Shown: positions 19,370 through 29,388 of the stretch, piece after piece
Layout of the letters: every line of letters starts with the position of its first letter
Numbering within the stretch: position 1 is the stretch's first letter
Origin: Fimbriiglobus sp.
GTDB taxonomy: Bacteria; Planctomycetota; Planctomycetia; Gemmatales; Gemmataceae
DNA: 64,000 nt
Direction: 5' to 3'
Assembly: GCA_025351325.1 (NCBI GenBank)
Contig: JANXWE010000153.1
Location: forward strand, 1-64,000
Notes under the pieces: model-generated
What the model saw: only the letters and a program-made list of their open reading frames with translations
What the model was told of the DNA's origin: nothing
The model's database searches: none
Position numbers and translations under genes: made by a program

Positions 19370-21199
19370 ATGTGGTTGCTTCCCTTCGTCATCGTCTCGA
19401 CCGCCGTGCTGCTTTCGGTGCCGGTGGGACGCTATCTCGCTTGGCTCATGGACGGTACCTACAAGCCGCCGGCGCTGTTCCGCTGGTTCGAGCGTCGACT
19501 CGACACCGGCCCGCAGTCTTGGAAGCAATACGCCGTGAGTCTGCTGCTGTTCAACATCGTGATGTTCGGATTCGGATACCTCGTGCTGGCGCTGCAGCCA
19601 ATGCTGCCGCTGAATCAGAGGGACGCGGCGTTCGCCGACGGTAAGGGGATGCTCAGCCCGACGACGATCTTCAACACGGTCACGTCGTTCCTCACCAACA
19701 CCAACCTCCAGCACTACTCGGGCGAGCAGCACCTGTCGTACTTCAGCCAGCTCGTGTTCGTCCTCTGGAACATGTTCACCTCGGCGGCGGTCGGCTTCTG
19801 CGTCATCGCGGCGATCATTCGCGGCCTGCGCGGCGACGCGCACATGGGCAACTTCTACCTCGACCTGTGGCGCGTGGTGGTCTACGTATTCGTCCCGTTC
19901 AGCGTGGCGACTGGGATTCTGCTGATCGCGGCGGGGATGCCGATGACCTTGGAACCGTCGGCCGAAATTTCGACCGTCCAAGTCGCCTCCATGGGGGCGA
20001 ACGACGACGGTTCGGCGAAGCCGCAGGTGATCGCCCGCGGGCCGGTAGCCGCGATCTTGCCGATCAAGCACTTGGGCACCAACGGCGGCGGGTTCTTCGG
20101 TGCCAATTCGGCGCACCCGTTCGAGAACCCGAACGCTTGGACCAACGTCTTGGAATGCGTCAGCATCCTGAACTTCCCGTTCTCGCTGGTGGTCATGTTC
20201 GGGCGGATGCTGAAGCAACCCCGGCACGCGGCGGTGATCTACACCGTGATGATGTCGATGTTCGTCGCCATGATCGTCTGGGCAGTGATGAACGACACGG
20301 CCCAACCGAACCCGGCGTTGACCGCGCACCCGGGATACACCGTGAAAGTCGCCGGCCAGCCCGACAAAGTTATTCCTGCACTCGGCGGTCTGCCCGTCGA
20401 CCAAGACGGCCTGGGCAACTTGGAGGGCAAGGAACTCCGCTTCGGCCCCTCCGCCGGGGCCACGTTCTCGGCCGTGACCACCGCCGTGACATGCGGCTCG
20501 GTGAACTGCATGCACGACAGCTTGAACCCGCTCGCGGGCATCACCCCGCTGGTCGGAATGCAGTTGAACTGCGTCTTCGGTGGTAAGGGCGTCGGCATGG
20601 TCAACATGCTCGTCTACCTCATTACCGGCGTGTTTCTCGCGGGGTTGATGGTGGGCCGCACGCCCGAGTACTTGGGCAAGAAGGTCGAAGCCCGCGAGAT
20701 GAAGTTGGCCATGCTCGCCCTGCTGATCCACCCGTTCCTGATCCTCGCCCCGACGGGGCTGTTCGCGGCCCTCGATTGGGGAAAGACCGCTACGAACAAC
20801 CCGGGCGCCCACGGCTTCAGCGAGATCCTGTACGAGTTCAGCTCGGCGAGCGCGAACAACGGTTCGGGCTTCGAAGGGCTGGCCGACACTCAGGGCTTCA
20901 ACGACCCCAAGAAGAATCTCTCGATTCCGGCCCCGTATGCCGCGCACTGGGACATCGCCACCGGGTTGGTCATGCTGTTCGGCCGCTTCGTGCCGATCAT
21001 CGCCCCGCTGGCGCTGGCCGGGAGTTTGGCCCGGAAGAAGCGGGTGCCGTTCACGTCGGGGACGCTGCGCACCGACACTGTCACCTTCGGATGCGTGCTG
21101 CTCGGAACGGTGCTGCTGATCGGGGCGCTGCTGTTCCTGCCGGCACTGGCCTTGGGGCCGGTCGCCGATCACCTGGGGCCGACGCCGTTTGGACGATGA
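19370..21199 (+). CDS. kdpA: potassium-transporting ATPase subunit KdpA
   Basis: TVTSFLTNTNLQHYSGEQHLSYFSQ, IKHLGTNGGGFFGANSAHPFENPN, ALLFLPALALGPVADHL. Confidence 0.97.
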   Translation: MWLLPFVIVSTAVLLSVPVGRYLAWLMDGTYKPPALFRWFERRLDTGPQSWKQYAVSLLLFNIVMFGFGYLVLALQPMLPLNQRDAAFADGKGMLSPTTIFNTVTSFLTNTNLQHYSGEQHLSYFSQLVFVLWNMFTSAAVGFCVIAAIIRGLRGDAHMGNFYLDLWRVVVYVFVPFSVATGILLIAAGMPMTLEPSAEISTVQVASMGANDDGSAKPQVIARGPVAAILPIKHLGTNGGGFFGANSAHPFENPNAWTNVLECVSILNFPFSLVVMFGRMLKQPRHAAVIYTVMMSMFVAMIVWAVMNDTAQPNPALTAHPGYTVKVAGQPDKVIPALGGLPVDQDGLGNLEGKELRFGPSAGATFSAVTTAVTCGSVNCMHDSLNPLAGITPLVGMQLNCVFGGKGVGMVNMLVYLITGVFLAGLMVGRTPEYLGKKVEAREMKLAMLALLIHPFLILAPTGLFAALDWGKTATNNPGAHGFSEILYEFSSASANNGSGFEGLADTQGFNDPKKNLSIPAPYAAHWDIATGLVMLFGRFVPIIAPLALAGSLARKKRVPFTSGTLRTDTVTFGCVLLGTVLLIGALLFLPALALGPVADHLGPTPFGR

Positions 21200-21245
21200 T
21201 CAACGTGTCTGACGATTCTGAACTCCGCTGAGGATTGAGGTTCCT

Positions 21246-23419
21246 GTGTCTACTTTGTTGAATCCACACACCGCCCGCGCCGAGGAACCGAAATCCTCTC
21301 GCAAACTCAGCCGTCGAACGGGGCTGTTCGCGCCCGCGCTCCTGAAAGCGGCGCTGGGCCAAGCGTTCGCCATGCTGCGGCCCGACCGCATGTGGAAGAA
21401 CCCGGTCATGTTCGTCGTCGAGATCGGCACGATCCTGTCGATCATCTATACCGTCTACAAGGTCATCGACCCGACTTCGACGCAAGCCTCTCTTGGTTAC
21501 CTGATCACCCTCGACATCTGGCTCTTCCTGACGGTGCTGTTCGCCAACTTCGCGGAAGCGCTCGCCGAAGCGCGCGGCAAAGCTCAAGCGGATGCCCTGC
21601 GGAAGACACGCCAAGACACGCCCTCGTACCGGGTGCGGAACGGCGGCACCGATTTCGATTCCGCACTCCGCACCCCCAACTCCGCACTCGAACAAATCGG
21701 TTCGACGGAATTGAAAGAGGGCGATCTCGTCGTGGTCGATGCCGGCCAGACCATTCCCGGCGACGGGGAAATCGTCGCCGGCGTCGCCAGCGTCGACGAA
21801 TCGGCCATTACCGGCGAAAGTGCCCCCGTCGTTCGCGAAGCGGGCGGCGACCGCAGCGGCGTGACCGGCGGCACCCGCGTGCTTTCGGACCGCATTGTCA
21901 TCCGCATCACGTCGTCCGCCGGGAAGTCGTTCCTCGATCGCATGATCGCCCTCGTGGAGGGGGCGTCGCGGCAACGCACCCCGAACGAGATCGCCCTGTC
22001 GCTGGTACTCTCGGCGTTCACGCTGATCTTCTTGATCGTCGTCGCCGCCCTCTGGCCGATGGCCGCGCATGCCGAAGCCTACATGGGCGACTACCTTGGG
22101 GCCAAGGACTTGAAGAGTCTCGGCACCGATATCCCGACGCTGGTCGCACTGCTCGTCTGTTTGATCCCCACCACCATCGGGGCGCTGCTCGCGGCCATCG
22201 GCATCGCCGGCATGGATCGCGCGCTGCGTGCCAACTTGATCGCCAAGAGCGGTAAGGCTGTCGAGGTCGCCGGGGACGTGGACACCCTGCTGCTCGACAA
22301 GACGGGCACCATCACGATGGGCAACCGGAAGGCGACGCGCTTCATCCCGCTCGGCGACGTTCCGGCCGTCGAAGTCGGGCACTTGGCCGCGCTGTCGAGC
22401 GCCTCCGACCTCACACCGGAGGGAAAGAGCATCGTCGAACTCTACCGCGGGATGCCGGGGACCACCTCGACGCAGATCCCGACCGGATCGCGCTTCGTCG
22501 AATTCACGGCCCAGACGCGGATGAGCGGCATCGACCTCCCGGACGGGCGGATCATCCGCAAGGGTGCGTCCGATTCCGTATCGAAACATGTGCTGGCTCA
22601 CGGTGGCACTCTCCCGCCGCAGTTGAAAGTGCACGTGGACGCCGTCGCTTCGCAGGGGGCCACGCCGCTGCTGGTAGCCGAGGGGAACCGCATCGTCGGC
22701 GTCGTCGTGCTCGAAGACATTTTGAAACCCGGCATTAAGGAACGATTCGAGCGGCTGCGCAAAATGGGCATCCGCACCGTCATGGTGACCGGTGACAACC
22801 CGTTGACGGCGAAAAGCATCGCGGAGCAAGCTGGTGTAGACGACTACATCGCCGAAGCGACCCCGGAAGCAAAACTGGCCTACATCCGCCAAGAACAGCA
22901 GGGTGGCCGACTGGTAGCGATGATGGGCGACGGCACCAACGACGCCCCGGCGCTGGCCCAAGCCGACCTCGGGGTCGCTATGAACTCGGGCACTCAGGCA
23001 GCGAAAGAGGCCGGGAATATGGTTGACCTCGATAGCGACCCGACCAAGCTCATCGAAGTCGTCGAGATCGGCAAACAACTGCTGATGACCCGCGGGGCGC
23101 TGACGACCTTCAGCATCGCCAACGACTTGGCCAAGTACTTCGCCATCGTCCCGGCCCTGTTCGCGGGGACGCTGCCGTGGCTGAAGCGGCTCGACTTCAT
23201 GCACCTGGGTTCGCCGACCTCGCGATCCTCTCGGCAGTGATCTTCAACGCGATCATCATCCCGATGCTGATCCCGATCGCCCTCAAGGGCGTGACCTACC
23301 GCCCCGTCGGAGCCGACGCCCTGTTGAGGCGGAATCTTCTGATCTACGGGCTCGGCGGCGTGATCGTCCCCTTCGTGGGCATCAAGCTGATCGACATGAT
23401 TCTGTCCGTCTTCCTGTGA
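21246..23419 (+). pseudogene. kdpB: potassium-transporting ATPase subunit KdpB (P-type ATPase), frameshifted near 23222
   Basis: [14 protein letters not shown] and [21 protein letters not shown]...[14 protein letters not shown]. Frame 1 breaks at [14 protein letters not shown] (stop 23240); the -1 frame continues [28 protein letters not shown]...[13 protein letters not shown] to 23419. Confidence 0.92.
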
Positions 23420-23452
23420 TGTTGTCCTCTGTCCATTTACTGGGAGCCACCC

Positions 23453-24487
23453 ATGAAAAATCACCTGCGCGGTAACTTGCTGCTTCTCGTGTTCACCGTC
23501 GGTATCTGCTGCGTGCTCTACCCGGCCGTGATGTTGGGGCTCGGGCGGGGGCTGTTCCCAACGGGATCGTCCGGCGGATTGGTGACCGACAAAGACGGCG
23601 CGCGCGGCGCCCTTTTGATCGCCCAGCCGTTCACGTCCGACGAATACTTTTGGCCGCGCCCGTCGGCCGCCTCGTTCAACGCCACCGCGTCGGGTGGCAG
23701 CAACTGGGGCGGGAACAACCCGAAGCTGCGCGACCGCGTCGCCCAACAGCTCGGGCCGATGGTCGTTTACAAAGCCGGCCGCGGGTCGGGGCGAACCCCG
23801 CAGCAGGATCTCGAAACGTGGTTCGCCGCCGTACCGGATCGGGCCGCGACGTGGGCCGCCGATGCGTCGGTCGGCCCGGCTAACTGGGCCAAGACCGACC
23901 TCGCCAGTGACAAGTACGGTCTGCAAGGCGAGTACATTTTGATGTGGGCGAAGGAGCACCCGAAGGTGACTGACGAGTGGACGAAAGCAAACCCGGACAA
24001 AGCCGATGACGCGAAACCCGAGGACCTCGTCGGACCGTTCTTCGCCAGCTTCGCCAGGGTGCATCCGGGCCAGTGGCCGGGCGTCGTGGAGTTCGAGCAG
24101 CCGGACAAGACCAAGGCGAAGCGCGTCGAACCGGTGATGTCGGACGCGGCCATCCACGCTAACTTCTTCGACCTCTGGTTGAGCGACCCGGCCAACGCGG
24201 CCCTGGTTGCCGACCTGGAACCGGTCGTCGCCGACATGGTGACGGCGTCCGGCTCGGGCCTCGATCCGCACATCACTTTGAGGAACGCCCTGTCGGTGTA
24301 CCAACTGGATCGCGTCGCCCGGAAACGCTCCCCGGCCGACTTCGAAAACGTCAAACGGGGCATCGCCGAGTTGGTGCGATCCAAATCCTTCACGCCACTT
24401 TCGGGGCTGATCGGTGAACCGCTCGTGAACGTGCTGGAATTGAACATCGGACTGAATAAATTGTATCCGATACTTCCGACTCCGTAA
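23453..24487 (+). CDS. kdpC: potassium-transporting ATPase subunit KdpC, with a large internal insertion
   Basis: N-term TVGICCVLYPAVMLGLG, SDEYFWPRPSAASFNATASGGSN; C-term ASGSGLDPHITLRNALSVYQLDRVAR...IGEPLVNVLELN. 344 aa versus about 190 aa for the E. coli protein. Confidence 0.93.
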   Translation: MKNHLRGNLLLLVFTVGICCVLYPAVMLGLGRGLFPTGSSGGLVTDKDGARGALLIAQPFTSDEYFWPRPSAASFNATASGGSNWGGNNPKLRDRVAQQLGPMVVYKAGRGSGRTPQQDLETWFAAVPDRAATWAADASVGPANWAKTDLASDKYGLQGEYILMWAKEHPKVTDEWTKANPDKADDAKPEDLVGPFFASFARVHPGQWPGVVEFEQPDKTKAKRVEPVMSDAAIHANFFDLWLSDPANAALVADLEPVVADMVTASGSGLDPHITLRNALSVYQLDRVARKRSPADFENVKRGIAELVRSKSFTPLSGLIGEPLVNVLELNIGLNKLYPILPTP

Positions 24488-24695
24488 TCTTCGCATTCAT
24501 CCGTTGCAGGAAATTCTACTTTCCGACACTACCCCCCCTCTAACCACCGGCTACTTTCTGCGATCTCTCTGGGATCAAGAGCCTCGATTCGGCGATGCCC
24601 GACCCATCCCGACGTCGGAACCTTGAAGACTCATTTCGACGAAGACAACCTAAAGGTTGAACTCCAACGAAAATAATCGTAGCTACACCCGATCA

Positions 24696-25160
24696 TCACG
24701 ACGTCGCCGGAAACATCTTCCGCATCAAGTTCATCGCCTCATCCAGCTTCGCCAAGAACTTCGAGCGATCCTTGCCACCCATGGGGGATGGCCCGCCGGC
24801 GCCGAGCAGACCCGATTGGCGGAGTTCTTCGTTCAAGTTTCGCACGGCCAGCGCTTCGCCGATGTTCGCGGCCGTGTACAAGTACCCCTTGTTGGTCACC
24901 ACCAGCGCTCCCTTTTCGACGCAGCGTGCCGCCAGCGGCACATCGACGGTGGTGCAAATGTCCCCCGGGCCGATTTGTTCCGCAATCCAGTCGTCGGCGG
25001 CACCGAAGCCGAGCCGCACCACCATCGTCACCGACGGGTCGGCCGGGATCCCGATCTGCGAATTGGCCACGACGATCACGGGCCAGGCGTAGCGCTTGGC
25101 GACGCGGTAGCATTCGTCTTTCACGGGGCAGGCATCGGCATCGATGTAGAGTCTGAACAT
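24696..25160 (-). CDS. YaiI/YqxD (DUF188) family protein
   Basis: MFRLYIDADACPVKDECYRVAKRYAWPVIVVANSQI...GPGDICTTVDVPLAARCVEKGALVVTNKGYLYT. Start set at ATG 25160 rather than the 25646 ORF start. Confidence 0.92.
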   Translation of the reverse strand: MFRLYIDADACPVKDECYRVAKRYAWPVIVVANSQIGIPADPSVTMVVRLGFGAADDWIAEQIGPGDICTTVDVPLAARCVEKGALVVTNKGYLYTAANIGEALAVRNLNEELRQSGLLGAGGPSPMGGKDRSKFLAKLDEAMNLMRKMFPATS

Positions 25161-25220
25161 AGATTTTATAATACGAGTGGGTTGCATTAGAGACGTTGGA
25201 TCCCATTCCGAGGAGCGACC

Positions 25221-25574
25221 ATGCCGAAGTTGACCGTCGAAGATGTGGGCGAATTCGAGATCCCCGCCGGCAAGCGGCTGGTACTCGGGCTGACCGACGA
25301 AGCGGGGATCGATCAGCTCCACGCGTGCGGGGGCAACGCCAAATGCACGACGTGCAAAGTGCAATTCGTCTCCGGGGAACCGACGCAAATGACCGAAGCC
25401 GAGAAGGCCGTGCTGACGGCCAAAGGGTTGTCCGGCGTTCGCCTGAGCTGCCAGTTGACCTGCGACCACGACATGACGGTGAAGGTCATCAGCCGCGTCG
25501 CCGGCAGCGGCCGCGCCGGCCCTGGGAATCGGCCTGCGGATGCGATCACCCCGGTTGCGGTGTGGGTAGTTTGA
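25221..25574 (+). CDS. 2Fe-2S ferredoxin
   Basis: HACGGNAKCTTCKVQFVSGE and LSCQLTCDHDMTVKV: Cys pattern of a plant-type [2Fe-2S] ferredoxin. Confidence 0.9.
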   Translation: MPKLTVEDVGEFEIPAGKRLVLGLTDEAGIDQLHACGGNAKCTTCKVQFVSGEPTQMTEAEKAVLTAKGLSGVRLSCQLTCDHDMTVKVISRVAGSGRAGPGNRPADAITPVAVWVV

Positions 25575-25835
25575 GTTCCCCCAGTAATACCGTGGGCAAA
25601 CATTCGCCAGAAAACATTTTGCCGAACCACTCTGCATTTCGCTCATTTTTCTCTCGACACGGCGGGGCAGAGTGGCTATCAGCCCCGGACGCAGAGCGAA
25701 TCGTCGGATTGTAATGATGGGATCAACCGGTTGGGGAACCGGGGGATCTCGTGGTTCGAACGTGGAACTTCGGTTCGTCTCGAAAGAGCGTCCTGGGAGT
25801 CTGCACCCGGTGGCGATCGTTCTGAGGTGGGGGAT

Positions 25836-25854
25836 TCACCGATTCCGTCGGTGA
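25836..25854 (+). terminator. hairpin TCACCGA-TTCCG-TCGGTGA followed by CGCCGGTTTTCTT
   Basis: Perfect 7-bp stem with a short downstream T-rich run, between the ferredoxin and sigma genes; a role in the sigma 5' region is also possible. Confidence 0.35.
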
Positions 25855-26083
25855 TCGCCGGTTTTCTTGGAGACCGGCGTGTTCGGGGACGATACTAGCG
25901 TAGCGGATGCCGCATACTTCCCGTTGGGCATCCGGGGGACAGCTTTCGACGGCGATTTGGGCGATTCCGCATTCGGGTGCGGGCGTCCATCAGGTCGGAA
26001 TTCGCAGGGGGAATGGTCGGGCGGATGCCGGGCCATTGCGAGTTTCGGTTTCGCCGTGGGGAGCGCTCATCAGGGAGGATCCG

Positions 26084-26860
26084 ATGGTGACGCGTGCCGA
26101 GCCAGATATCCAGCAGGTGTGGAGAGACTACCGGGCCGACCCGCGGGTCGACCTGCGAAATCGCCTGCTCGAAAATTACCTGCATTTGGTGAAGTACAAC
26201 GCCGAACGCATTTGGGCCCGGTTGCCCGACGGCGTCGACCTCGACGACCTCATCAGCTCGGGGACGTTCGGCCTGCTCGATGCCGTCGATGCCTTCGACC
26301 TCGAGCGTGGGGTGAAGTTCGAAACGTATTGCGTCCCGCGAATTCGCGGGGCCATGCTCGACGAACTCCGCACCATGGACTGGGTGCCCCGGCTCGTCCG
26401 CTCGAAACAGAGCAAAGTGCAAGCGGCGCTCAAAGGTCTGGAAGCGGCCCTCGGTCGACCGCCGACCCGCGAGGAACTCGCCGGGAAACTCGACGTGCCG
26501 ATGGAGCAAATTGAAGCGCTCGTGTCGGAAGCGTCTGCAGTGGGCCTCGTGAGTTTGAATAAGAAATGGTACGAGACCGATAGCTACAAAGACGTCCGCG
26601 AGATCGATGTTCTCGAAGATAAGAAGTCGGAAGATCCGACGAACCGCCTGCAAAACCGGGACTTGATGCGCCTGGTGACCCGGGGTCTCAACCGCAACGA
26701 ACGACTCATCGTCATTCTCTACTACTACGAAGAGATGACGATGAAAGAGATCGGCGTGACGCTCAACCTCAGCGAATCGCGGGTCAGCCAGATGCACAGC
26801 AGCATCGTCTCGCGGTTGCAGGCCCAGTTGGCCAAACGCCGGCCGGAATTCTCGAACTGA
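26084..26860 (+). CDS. FliA/WhiG-family RNA polymerase sigma factor
   Basis: NRLLENYLHLVKYNAERIWARLPDGVDLDDLISSGTFGLLDAVDAFDLERGVKFETYCVPRIRGAMLDELRTMDWVPRLVRSK, sigma-3 region, region 4 ERLIVILYYYEEMTMKEIGVTLNLSESRVSQMHSSIVSRL. Start at ATG 26084. Confidence 0.93.
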   Translation: MVTRAEPDIQQVWRDYRADPRVDLRNRLLENYLHLVKYNAERIWARLPDGVDLDDLISSGTFGLLDAVDAFDLERGVKFETYCVPRIRGAMLDELRTMDWVPRLVRSKQSKVQAALKGLEAALGRPPTREELAGKLDVPMEQIEALVSEASAVGLVSLNKKWYETDSYKDVREIDVLEDKKSEDPTNRLQNRDLMRLVTRGLNRNERLIVILYYYEEMTMKEIGVTLNLSESRVSQMHSSIVSRLQAQLAKRRPEFSN

Positions 26861-26865
26861 GCGGT

Positions 26866-28029
26866 TCACACTTTGAAGAGTCGGGGCCGCGAGAGCTTGA
26901 GAAGCTCCGGCTCCGGCGCGAATCCCATCCACTCTTCCAAGAGTGAAGCGTACACACTGCGGAAGTCCGTGGTCATCTTCGGCTCTCCTTTGTCGAGATC
27001 GGTCAAACTCGGCATCGTGCCAACGACCCCACCTGCGACGGTTGGCCCAGCCACGAACATCGCCCCGGCGGTGCCGTGATCGGTGCCGGCCGAGCCGTTC
27101 TCGGCGACGGTGCGACCGAACTCGCTGAACGCCATCAGGGTCACGCGTTCGAGCAACTTCGACTGTTTCAAGTCCGCGAAGAACGCCGCTACCGCACCGG
27201 CGAACTCGCCGAGACGACTGGCGTGGGCGAACGACTGCTGCGAATGCGTGTCGTATCCACTCTGTTGGGTGTAAAAGACCCTGGCTCCGATGTCCGCTTT
27301 CAGTAACCGGGACACCGTTTTGAGGCGGTCGGCGAGGGCCGTTTGCGGGTAGATCGAACCACTGGAATCGCCGGTCAACTTCGCCAACTTTTCCGCGGCC
27401 GTGTGTGCATCCACCTCTTGCCTGCGGACAAACGAGAGCAAACCATCGGTCGATTCGGGGCCGACGCCGAGGCGTGCCGAGTGTGGGTCGGACAGCAACA
27501 CATCTTCCAAGCGGTTGAATGCCACGGCACTGCTGCGTCGCCCCCGTAACGCCGTCGGAACTTCCGTGCCGACCGAGAAAAGATTCCCCTGCGTCGGATC
27601 CAGGGCGCGGCCGAGCCAGCCGTATCCCCTGCGATCCTCGGCATCGAATTTCGCGGTGTGCCAGACGGCCATGCCCTCGAAGTGCGACCGCTGCGGGTTC
27701 GGGTAGCCGACACCGGGAATGGCCGCGAGTTGGCCCGCCTGGAACAGCACGTCGAGCGGTCGGAGTGCGGAATGCAACCCGAGTGAATCGGTGAGTTTGA
27801 CCAATCGCTTCGGGTCGAGTTTCAATTTGGGACGCAGTTTGGCGTACTGTTCGTCGGCGTGCGGAACAATGGTGTTCAACGCATCGTTACCGCCATCGAG
27901 TTCCACGATGACCAAGACACGTCCATCTTTATTGGGGGCAGCGGCCGATGCAGACTGGGCCACGAATAGCGGCACCGACGACAGTGCCAGTAGCGACGAC
28001 GATTGCACGAAGGAACGACGGGTGAACAT
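26866..28029 (-). CDS. DUF1501 family exported protein
   Basis: Twin-arginine-like MFTRRSFVQSSSLLALSSVPLFVAQSASA; VIVELDGGNDALNTIVPH; YDTHSQQ; LMAFSEFGRTVAENGSAGTDHGTAGAMFVAG. Confidence 0.93.
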   Translation of the reverse strand: MFTRRSFVQSSSLLALSSVPLFVAQSASAAAPNKDGRVLVIVELDGGNDALNTIVPHADEQYAKLRPKLKLDPKRLVKLTDSLGLHSALRPLDVLFQAGQLAAIPGVGYPNPQRSHFEGMAVWHTAKFDAEDRRGYGWLGRALDPTQGNLFSVGTEVPTALRGRRSSAVAFNRLEDVLLSDPHSARLGVGPESTDGLLSFVRRQEVDAHTAAEKLAKLTGDSSGSIYPQTALADRLKTVSRLLKADIGARVFYTQQSGYDTHSQQSFAHASRLGEFAGAVAAFFADLKQSKLLERVTLMAFSEFGRTVAENGSAGTDHGTAGAMFVAGPTVAGGVVGTMPSLTDLDKGEPKMTTDFRSVYASLLEEWMGFAPEPELLKLSRPRLFKV

Positions 28030-28048
28030 AGTGAAGCTCCGAAGTGGA

Positions 28049-29386
28049 TCAGCCCAATTGGGCGTTGGGGGACGACAGCAGTGCCGTGACCATGGGACGG
28101 GGCGCCGCGCCTCCGAGGCGGGTCATCGTTTCGGCCGAGGGATCGCTGCCGAACAGCAAGCGGTGGTGGTACGTCAGTAGGTCGTTCGGCTTCGTACCGA
28201 ACCCATGTTTCTTGCTCAACGCGGCCGGATCGTACGGTTCGCTCCGGCCGCTGTTCGGGCCGGCGACGAGTGCTGCGGCGTAGTTCGACCGGGCGATCAA
28301 GCTGCGACTGTGGATCCAATTCTTGCCCGTCGGCCAGCCACCGACGTTCGGCGGGTCGAACAGATCTTGGCCGATGCGGGCCGACCAGTCGGCCATCGCG
28401 AGCGTACTCGGGGCCGGGTCGAACAGTTCCAATAACCGGGCGGTGCCGACGACGAACTCGACGGGGCCGAGAACCCGGTTGCGAATGTTCGCGGCGTCGA
28501 AGAACAACTTCGATTTCAGAATCGTTTCCACGGCCCAGCCGATGTTCAAATCCCGTTCGCGCAGGCCGGCGGCGAGTTGCTGGGCCGCGTCCGCCGACAG
28601 TCCATTGACACCGAAGAATTGCTGGGCGAGTTTCCCGACGATCCGTTCCGCGATGGCGGGTTGCTTCAGCAATAATTCCAGCAGGTTCGTGCCGTTAAAT
28701 TTCGAGGTCTGCCCGAGGATCGTCTTCTCGCCGTCGTCGTGCCGTTCGGCGACTTCGACGAATTGGCTCTCCTCGACCGACCATCCGGTGAGCGCCCGCG
28801 CGGCCCCTTTTACATCCGCTTCGGAGTAATGGCCGACACCGAGGGTGAACAGTTCCAGGAGTTCGCGGCCGAGGTTCTCGTTTGCGCGGCCTTTGCGGTT
28901 GGTCTGCGCGTCGAGGTAAATCAGGAGTGCCGGTTCCCGGACGGCCGCGTTCAACAGGTCGGCGAATTTTCCGGTGGCGTGTTTGCGGAGGGTGTCATTC
29001 TGCCGCCGCATGAGCGTCACATCGTCCACCTTGGCATTGGCCGTGGCGAAGTGGTCGTGCCACAGCAGCGTGAGTTTTTCCAATAGCGGGTGCGGGCCGA
29101 ACAGGAAGCGGTAGAACCAGCCCGCCTTCAACCGGCCGATCTCGCCCTGCGTTTGTGCCGCGTCGAACAGCAGCGCGGCGGTGGCGTAGAACTCGTGTCC
29201 CGTTTGCAAGTTGGCCGTGCCCTTCACGAGGCGTGCGACCGCCTTCTCCGGCCCGTCTTTCAGGTCGCGTTGCAGCTCGTCCCACGTCCCCGCGAACGCG
29301 GCCCGTCGGTGCAAGTGCACCACCCGTCGCAAATCCCACGGCTGTTTCTCATCGGGCGTGTAAGGTGCCCACAGATCGGTCGGCAT
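28049..29386 (-). CDS. DUF1800 family protein
   Basis: VVHLHRRAAFAGTWDEL; WFYRFLFGPHPLLEKLTLLWHDHFATANAKV; NENLGRELLELFTLGVGHYSEADVKGAARALTGWSV; PPNVGGWPTGKNWIHS. Confidence 0.94.
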   Translation of the reverse strand: MPTDLWAPYTPDEKQPWDLRRVVHLHRRAAFAGTWDELQRDLKDGPEKAVARLVKGTANLQTGHEFYATAALLFDAAQTQGEIGRLKAGWFYRFLFGPHPLLEKLTLLWHDHFATANAKVDDVTLMRRQNDTLRKHATGKFADLLNAAVREPALLIYLDAQTNRKGRANENLGRELLELFTLGVGHYSEADVKGAARALTGWSVEESQFVEVAERHDDGEKTILGQTSKFNGTNLLELLLKQPAIAERIVGKLAQQFFGVNGLSADAAQQLAAGLRERDLNIGWAVETILKSKLFFDAANIRNRVLGPVEFVVGTARLLELFDPAPSTLAMADWSARIGQDLFDPPNVGGWPTGKNWIHSRSLIARSNYAAALVAGPNSGRSEPYDPAALSKKHGFGTKPNDLLTYHHRLLFGSDPSAETMTRLGGAAPRPMVTALLSSPNAQLG

Positions 29387-29388
29387 GG

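Noticed and set aside
19313-21172. 619-codon minus ORF opposite kdpA, and similar ORF 21081..23204 opposite kdpB
   Set aside because: kdpA and kdpB are unambiguous on the + strand; antisense translations are Arg/His/Gln-rich without domains.
23205-23240. Programmed -1 frameshift in kdpB
   Set aside because: No slippery heptamer or clear downstream stimulator; a single-base deletion or sequencing error explains it more simply.
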